This document shows, piece by piece, positions 57,248 through 64,000 of a stretch of DNA of 64,000 bases (positions are counted from its first letter, which is position 1; each line of letters begins with the position of its first letter). The notes beneath the pieces are model-generated. The model saw nothing but the letters and a program-made list of their open reading frames with translations. It ran no database searches and had not been told where the DNA came from. The stretch comes from Pseudomonas sp. Q1-7. GTDB taxonomy: Bacteria > Pseudomonadota > Gammaproteobacteria > Pseudomonadales > Pseudomonadaceae. The DNA lies in contig NZ_CP116304.1 in assembly GCF_028010285.1 (NCBI RefSeq), forward strand, positions 3,798,501-3,862,500. The letters are read 5' to 3'. A program made the position numbers and the translations under genes.

Positions 57248-58813
57248 ATGAGAAACAACCAGCCTATCACTCAGCGGGAACGCAGCTTCCCAGCCGAACA
57301 ACGCCTGATCTCCACGACGGACAGCAAGGGCGTCATCACCTATGCCAACGAAGCCTTCATCGCCATCAGCGGCTTCAGCCGCGACGAACTGCTTCGCTCG
57401 CCCCACAATCTGGTACGCCATCCGGATGTCCCGCCGGCCGTCTTCGCCCATATGTGGACGACCCTGAAAAAGGGTCGCCCCTGGATGGGTGTGGTGAAGA
57501 ATCGCTGCAAGAACGGTGATCACTACTGGGTGAACGCCTACGTCACCCCCATATTCGAAGGCAGCCAGGTCGTCGGCTACGAGTCGGTGCGGGTCAAGCC
57601 CAGCGCCGAGCAGGTGCGTCGCGCCGAGGCCCTCTACCAGCGCCTGAACGCCGGCAAGGCCGCCATCCCCAGTCGCGACAAGTGGCTGCCGGTACTGCAG
57701 GACTGGTTGCCGTTCATTCTCATCAGCCAGATCGGCTTCCTCATCGGCGCCTGGCTGGACTCCCACTGGGGCTTCATCCTTGCCGCCCTGCTCTCGGTGC
57801 CGCTGGGCCTCATCGGCCTGGCCTGGCAGAACCGTGGCATCAAGCGCCTGCTGCACCTGGCCGAGCAGAGCACCTCCGACCCGCTGATCGCGCAGATGTA
57901 CACCGACAGCCGCGGCGTCCAGGCCCGCCTGGAAATGGCCATGCTCAGCCAGGAAGCCCGCCTGAAGACCTGCCTGACCCGGCTGCAGGACACCGCCGAG
58001 CACCTCACCCAGCAGGCCCGCCAGGCCGACACCCTGGCCCACAACAGCTCCGAAGGCCTGGAACGCCAGCGCGTGGAAACCGAGCAGGTGGCGGCAGCCG
58101 TCAACCAGATGGCCGCCACCACCCAGGAAGTGGCCAACAATGTGCAGCGCACCGCCGACGCCACGCAGGAAGCCAATCGGCTGACCAGCCAGGGCCGCGA
58201 CATCGCCGCCGAAACCCGCGAAGCCATCCAGCGCCTTTCGCAGTCGGTGGGTGAAACCGGCGAAACCGTCACCCGCCTGGCCCAGGATAGCAACGAGATC
58301 GGCGGGGTGGTGGACGTGATCAAGGGCATCGCCGACCAGACCAACCTGCTGGCGCTCAACGCCGCCATCGAGGCCGCCCGAGCTGGCGAAATGGGCCGCG
58401 GCTTCGCCGTGGTCGCCGACGAGGTACGCCAGTTGGCCCAACGCACGGCGGAGTCCACCGGGCAGATCCACCAGCTCATCGCGCAGTTGCAGAAGACCGC
58501 CGAAGAAGCCGTGCACACCATGGAGAACGGCCGCCGGCAGGCGGACGAAGGCGTCGAGCGCGTACTCCAGGCGGACCAGGCACTGGTGGGGATCAGCGAG
58601 GCGGTGGCCAACATCGCCGACATGGCCGACCAGATCGCCGCCGCCACCGAGGAACAGAGCGCGGTGGCCGAGCAGATCAACCAGAGCATCAGCAGCATCG
58701 CCCACCTGGCCGACCAGACCTCGGGCGAAGCCCAGCGCACTGCCCTGCTCAGCGAGGAATTGACCCACACCGCCCAGGGGCAGTACTCCCTGGTGGACCG
58801 GTTCAATCGCTGA
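57248..58813 (+). CDS. aer: Aerotaxis receptor Aer
   Basis: A 521-residue energy-taxis transducer. A PAS domain at residues 20-125 ([34 protein letters not shown]) would bind FAD. A hydrophobic anchor follows ([18 protein letters not shown] and [18 protein letters not shown]), then a HAMP-like link and the methyl-accepting signalling domain with the hairpin tip [21 protein letters not shown]. Start ATG at 57248 with AGGA five bases before; a TTG five codons earlier is the only alternative. The length equals P. aeruginosa Aer, and it sits between acnA and cco as in that species. Confidence 0.93.
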   Translation: MRNNQPITQRERSFPAEQRLISTTDSKGVITYANEAFIAISGFSRDELLRSPHNLVRHPDVPPAVFAHMWTTLKKGRPWMGVVKNRCKNGDHYWVNAYVTPIFEGSQVVGYESVRVKPSAEQVRRAEALYQRLNAGKAAIPSRDKWLPVLQDWLPFILISQIGFLIGAWLDSHWGFILAALLSVPLGLIGLAWQNRGIKRLLHLAEQSTSDPLIAQMYTDSRGVQARLEMAMLSQEARLKTCLTRLQDTAEHLTQQARQADTLAHNSSEGLERQRVETEQVAAAVNQMAATTQEVANNVQRTADATQEANRLTSQGRDIAAETREAIQRLSQSVGETGETVTRLAQDSNEIGGVVDVIKGIADQTNLLALNAAIEAARAGEMGRGFAVVADEVRQLAQRTAESTGQIHQLIAQLQKTAEEAVHTMENGRRQADEGVERVLQADQALVGISEAVANIADMADQIAAATEEQSAVAEQINQSISSIAHLADQTSGEAQRTALLSEELTHTAQGQYSLVDRFNR

Positions 58814-58826
58814 TAGCGCGGAAGTG

Positions 58827-58854
58827 AACAAGGGCGCCGATTGGCGCCCTTGTT
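58827..58854. terminator. Terminator after aer
   Basis: AACAAGGGCGCC-GATT-GGCGCCCTTGTT is a perfect 12-pair stem 14 bases after the aer stop; TTGTTT follows. It lies ahead of the converging hydrolase gene and could serve both. Confidence 0.85.
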
Positions 58855-58885
58855 GTTTGGTCCTTCACGGATTCTTCGGTTCCGA

Positions 58886-59503
58886 TCAGCAGGTCAGAAA
58901 CCGCTCTATCACCTGCGCCGCGCTGTCCAGGTGCTGCCCATGGGTCAGGCCCGAGGCCTTGAGGGGCTTCAGGTCATGGTCCGCCGCCGCCAGCCAGTGC
59001 ACGCGAATGGCGTCAGAGAGGCTGTACCCCGCCACCGTCAGCCGGTCGCCCATGGGATCGCGCTCGCCCTGGAGAATCAGGGCGGGGGTCTTGAGATCGG
59101 CCAGGTGGGCAACTCGCGGCTTGTCCGCCTTGCCCACGGCATGGAAGGGATAGCCCAGGCACACCAGCGCATCGGCCTCCAGTTCATCGGCCAGCAGGCT
59201 GGCCATGCGCCCGCCCATGGACTTGCCGCCGATGGCCAGCCTGCCTGTGACCTGCTGTCGCACCAGGGCATGGACCTCCCGCCAGCAGGTCAGCAGTTGC
59301 GCCTGGGGATTCGGTGGACGGCGGCGGCCATCCTCGCGCCGCGCGGCCATGTAGGGAAACTCGAAACGCACTACCGCAACGCCACGGGTGGCAAGCCTAT
59401 GCGCCATGTCATCCATGAACGGACTGTCCATCGGCGCCCCCGCGCCATGGGCCAGGACGAGGGTGCATCCAACCGGGCCTTCAGGCCTGTTCCACAACAA
59501 CAT
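58886..59503 (-). CDS. Small alpha/beta hydrolase (KANL3/Tex30-like)
   Basis: A 205-residue hydrolase. LAHGAGAPMDSPFMDDMAHRL gives the oxyanion region, GGKSMGGRMAS holds the nucleophile serine, QGERDPMG the acid and AADHDLKPLK the histidine. This minimal architecture is shared with the KANL3/Tex30 family (dienelactone hydrolase-like) of unknown substrate. It diverges from ccoN with 106 bases between, which hold the ANR site. Confidence 0.8.
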   Translation of the reverse strand: MLLWNRPEGPVGCTLVLAHGAGAPMDSPFMDDMAHRLATRGVAVVRFEFPYMAARREDGRRRPPNPQAQLLTCWREVHALVRQQVTGRLAIGGKSMGGRMASLLADELEADALVCLGYPFHAVGKADKPRVAHLADLKTPALILQGERDPMGDRLTVAGYSLSDAIRVHWLAAADHDLKPLKASGLTHGQHLDSAAQVIERFLTC

Positions 59504-59529
59504 TCGGACTCTCCGTCGCTCAGGGGCAA

Positions 59530-59543
59530 TTGATCCAGATCAA
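59530..59543. promoter_or_regulatory. ANR (FNR-type) box of the first cco operon
   Basis: TTGAT-CCAG-ATCAA, an exact TTGAT-N4-ATCAA. With CATGCT at 59566-59571 as the -10, the box is centred at about -41.5, the classic activating position. This makes the following ccoNOQP the oxygen-limited, ANR-induced cbb3 operon (cco-2 of P. aeruginosa). Confidence 0.92.
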
Positions 59544-59565
59544 TAGCCGTCAAATGGGCTTTCAC

Positions 59566-59571
59566 CATGCT
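59566..59571 (+). promoter_or_regulatory. -10 of the ANR-dependent cco promoter
   Basis: CATGCT lies 22 bases after the ANR box, which fits a class II activator promoter with start near 59578 and a 32-base leader before ccoN. Confidence 0.6.
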
Positions 59572-59609
59572 TGCCGCGCAATCCAAAAACCGTGGATGGA
59601 AGCCCATAA

Positions 59610-61034
59610 ATGAGCACAGCAAGCAGCACCGCCTACAACTATAAGGTGGTCCGCCAGTTCGCCATCATGACCGTGGTCTGGGGAATCGTCGGGATGGGGC
59701 TCGGCGTATTCATCGCGGCCCAACTGGCCTGGCCGGAACTCAACCTCAATCTCCCCTGGACCAGCTTCGGCCGCTTGCGACCGCTGCATACCAATGCAGT
59801 GATCTTCGCCTTCGGCGGCTGCGCCCTGTTCGCCACGTCCTACTACGCGGTGCAGCGCACCTGCCAGACGCGACTGATCTCCGACAAACTGGCGGCCTTC
59901 ACTTTCTGGGGTTGGCAACTGGTCATCGTACTGGCCGCCGTCAGCCTGCCGCTGGGCTGGACCAGCTCGAAAGAATACGCGGAGTTGGAGTGGCCGATCG
60001 ACATCCTGATCACCATTGTCTGGGTCAGCTACGCCATTGTCTTCTTCGGCACCGTGGTCAAGCGCAAGACGAAGCACATCTACGTGGGCAACTGGTTCTT
60101 CGGTGGTTTCATCCTCACCGTGGCCATCCTCCACCTGGTGAACAACCTGGAGATTCCGGTCACCCTGACCAAGTCCTACTCCCTGTACTCGGGCGCCACC
60201 GACGCCATGATCCAGTGGTGGTACGGGCACAACGCCGTGGGCTTTTTCCTCACCGCCGGCTTCCTCGGCATGATGTACTACTTCGTGCCCAAGCAGGCCG
60301 AACGCCCGGTTTACTCCTATCGCCTGTCCATCGTGCATTTCTGGGCGCTGATCGCCGTCTACATCTGGGCCGGCCCGCACCACCTGCACTACACCGCCCT
60401 GCCGGACTGGGCCCAGTCCCTCGGCATGGTCATGTCGCTGATCCTGTTGGCGCCTTCCTGGGGCGGCATGATCAACGGCATGATGACCCTCTCCGGCGCC
60501 TGGCATAAGTTGCGCTCCGATCCCATCCTGCGCTTCCTGGTGGTGTCCCTGGCCTTCTACGGCATGTCCACCTTCGAAGGCCCGATGATGGCCATCAAGA
60601 CCGTCAACGCCCTCTCCCACTACACCGACTGGACCATCGGCCACGTGCATGCCGGGGCGCTGGGATGGGTCGCCATGGTGTCCATCGGCTCGCTGTACCA
60701 CCTGATCCCAAAAGTGTTCGGCCGCGAGCAGATGCACAGCATAGGCCTGATCAACTCGCACTTCTGGCTGGCCACCATCGGCACCGTGCTCTACATCGCC
60801 TCCATGTGGGTCAACGGCATCACCCAGGGCCTGATGTGGCGTGCAGTCAACGAGGACGGCACCCTCACCTACTCCTTCGTCGAGGCCCTGGAAGCCAGCC
60901 ACCTCGGCTTCGTGGTGCGGATGATCGGTGGCGCCATTTTCCTCAGCGGCATGTTCCTCATGGCCTGGAACACCTGGCGCACCGCTCGCGCCGCCAATCC
61001 GGCGGAATACGACGCCATCGCCCAGATCGCCTGA
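59610..61034 (+). CDS. ccoN: Cytochrome cbb3 oxidase subunit I (ANR-controlled copy)
   Basis: A 474-residue catalytic subunit with 12 membrane helices, binding heme b, heme b3 and Cu[22 protein letters not shown] carries the first heme histidine, [13 protein letters not shown] and [13 protein letters not shown] hold the CuB histidines, and [15 protein letters not shown] holds the last two heme histidines. GGATGGAAG is about ten bases before the ATG at 59610. First gene of ccoNOQP. Confidence 0.96.
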   Translation: MSTASSTAYNYKVVRQFAIMTVVWGIVGMGLGVFIAAQLAWPELNLNLPWTSFGRLRPLHTNAVIFAFGGCALFATSYYAVQRTCQTRLISDKLAAFTFWGWQLVIVLAAVSLPLGWTSSKEYAELEWPIDILITIVWVSYAIVFFGTVVKRKTKHIYVGNWFFGGFILTVAILHLVNNLEIPVTLTKSYSLYSGATDAMIQWWYGHNAVGFFLTAGFLGMMYYFVPKQAERPVYSYRLSIVHFWALIAVYIWAGPHHLHYTALPDWAQSLGMVMSLILLAPSWGGMINGMMTLSGAWHKLRSDPILRFLVVSLAFYGMSTFEGPMMAIKTVNALSHYTDWTIGHVHAGALGWVAMVSIGSLYHLIPKVFGREQMHSIGLINSHFWLATIGTVLYIASMWVNGITQGLMWRAVNEDGTLTYSFVEALEASHLGFVVRMIGGAIFLSGMFLMAWNTWRTARAANPAEYDAIAQIA

Positions 61035-61045
61035 GGAATCGACAG

Positions 61046-61657
61046 ATGAAAAAGCATGAAGTCATCGAGAAGAACGTCGGCCTGATGGCCCTGTTCATGA
61101 TCCTGGCCGTCAGCATCGGCGGCCTGGTGCAGATCGTGCCCCTGTTCTTCCAGGACGTGACCAACACCCCGGTGGAAGGCATGAAGCCCTACACCGCCCT
61201 GCAACTGGAAGGCCGCGACATCTACATCCGCGAAGGCTGCGTCGGCTGCCACTCGCAGATGATCCGCCCGTTCCGTGCCGAGACCGAGCGCTACGGCCAC
61301 TACTCCGTCGCCGGCGAAAGCGTCTGGGACCACCCCTTCCTGTGGGGCTCCAAACGTACCGGTCCGGACCTGGCCCGCGTCGGCGGCCGCTACTCCGACG
61401 ACTGGCACCGCGCGCACCTCTACAACCCGCGCAACGTGGTGCCGGAATCGAAGATGCCGGCCTACCCCTGGCTGGTGGAGAACACCCTGGACGGCCAGGA
61501 CACCGCCGCCAAGCTGCGCGCCATGCAGACGCTCGGCGTGCCCTACAGCGACGCGGATGTGGCCGGTGCCCAGGCCGCGGTCAAGGGCAAGACCGAAATG
61601 GACGCCCTGGTCGCCTACCTGCAGGTGCTGGGCACCAGCTTGAAGAACAAGAGGTAA
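61046..61657 (+). CDS. ccoO: Cytochrome cbb3 oxidase subunit II
   Basis: A 203-residue membrane-anchored monoheme cytochrome c that passes electrons to CcoN. One N-terminal helix ([23 protein letters not shown]) precedes the heme site [13 protein letters not shown]; the methionine ligand is in SKMPAYPWL. The ATG at 61046 follows a gap of 11 bases after ccoN. The frame is open far upstream, but the conserved N-terminus [15 protein letters not shown] fixes the start. Confidence 0.96.
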   Translation: MKKHEVIEKNVGLMALFMILAVSIGGLVQIVPLFFQDVTNTPVEGMKPYTALQLEGRDIYIREGCVGCHSQMIRPFRAETERYGHYSVAGESVWDHPFLWGSKRTGPDLARVGGRYSDDWHRAHLYNPRNVVPESKMPAYPWLVENTLDGQDTAAKLRAMQTLGVPYSDADVAGAQAAVKGKTEMDALVAYLQVLGTSLKNKR

Positions 61658-61662
61658 GGACC

Positions 61663-61826
61663 ATGGACATCGGAACCCTGCGAGGCCTCGGCACCCTGAT
61701 GGTGCTGATTGCCACCCTCGGCGTACTGCTCTGGGCCTTCAGCGCCAAGCGCAAAGCCGCGTTCGACGAGGCCGCCAACCTGCCCTTCGCCGACGATGAC
61801 CGAAACGATTCCAGGAGCTCCCACCC

Positions 61827-61830
<4 letters not shown>
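61663..61830 (+). CDS. ccoQ: Cytochrome cbb3 oxidase small subunit CcoQ
   Basis: A 55-residue one-helix subunit ([20 protein letters not shown], then VLLWAF) with a charged tail containing NLPFADDD, which helps to stabilise the complex. It starts five bases after ccoO and overlaps ccoP by four bases (ATGA). AAGGACC before the ATG is the ribosome site. Confidence 0.93.

Positions 61831-64000
<2,170 letters not shown>

Overview
The window is a GC-rich chromosomal segment of a Pseudomonas, by gene content and order related to P. aeruginosa and other terpene-degrading pseudomonads. Several blocks follow the P. aeruginosa order as I remember it: the atu cluster followed by sbrR/sbrI; plaF-etfA-etfB/ETF-QO; pvrA; rgsA-tatD-pilZ-holB-tmk-mltG-pabC-fabF-acpP-fabG-fabD-plsX-rpmF-yceD-maf-sppA-HAD-rluC/rne; and acnA-aer-cco. 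There are no phage, transposase, CRISPR, rRNA or tRNA genes. The mobile-looking DNA is limited to small palindromic intergenic repeats.

Bases 1-11837: a complete acyclic terpene utilization cluster, atuR (partial, minus strand) and atuABCDEFGH (plus strand). It would activate citronellate-type acids to CoA esters (AtuH), dehydrogenate them (AtuD), carboxylate at the beta-methyl group with a biotin enzyme (AtuC/AtuF), and hydrate the product (AtuE). AtuA, AtuB and AtuG have accessory or unclear roles. Two AtuR-type operators lie between atuR and atuA, and four REP-like palindromes sit in the gene junctions.

Bases 11957-19223 (minus strand): an envelope-facing block. It holds a VWA lipoprotein, an ECF sigma factor and its anti-sigma (SbrI/SbrR-like) and a proline-rich lipoprotein; a MocR-type regulator; and a tight three-gene operon for a solute-binding protein, a DUF4398 lipoprotein and an OmpA-type lipoprotein.

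Bases 19337-29652: fatty-acid-linked electron transfer and its control. This covers the phospholipase PlaF, etfBA diverging from ETF-QO with a PsrA box and a strong promoter between them, and the regulator PvrA. Among them are MoaA, a class V aminotransferase-like enzyme, two small conserved proteins, the stress sRNA RgsA, TatD and PilZ.

Bases 29689-45722: a housekeeping block in which DNA replication (holB, tmk), wall assembly (mltG), folate (pabC) and fatty acid/phospholipid synthesis (fabF, acpP, fabG, fabD, plsX) lead into rpmF, yceD, maf, sppA, a HAD phosphatase and rluC. Opposite lies rne with a long structured 5' UTR; rluC and rne appear to share one -35 hexamer.

Bases 45814-58813: a mixed set comprising an ABC exporter, a DUF393 protein, an NAD-kinase-like protein, pdxB, a MATE pump, tusA, rlmM, aconitase A and the aerotaxis receptor Aer. 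The last part (58886-64000) has a small hydrolase, a full cbb3 oxidase operon ccoNOQP behind an exact ANR box, and the start of a second cbb3 operon. The second operon's leader has no ANR box but carries GCGAC-N5-GTCGC and a TTGTGTCG direct repeat.

I found no clearly new multi-gene system. The least explained assemblies are the VWA-sigma-anti-sigma-lipoprotein operon, the binding-protein/DUF4398/OmpA triad, a perfect palindrome before atuH, a palindrome before acpP, and a MITE-like element between maf and sppA.
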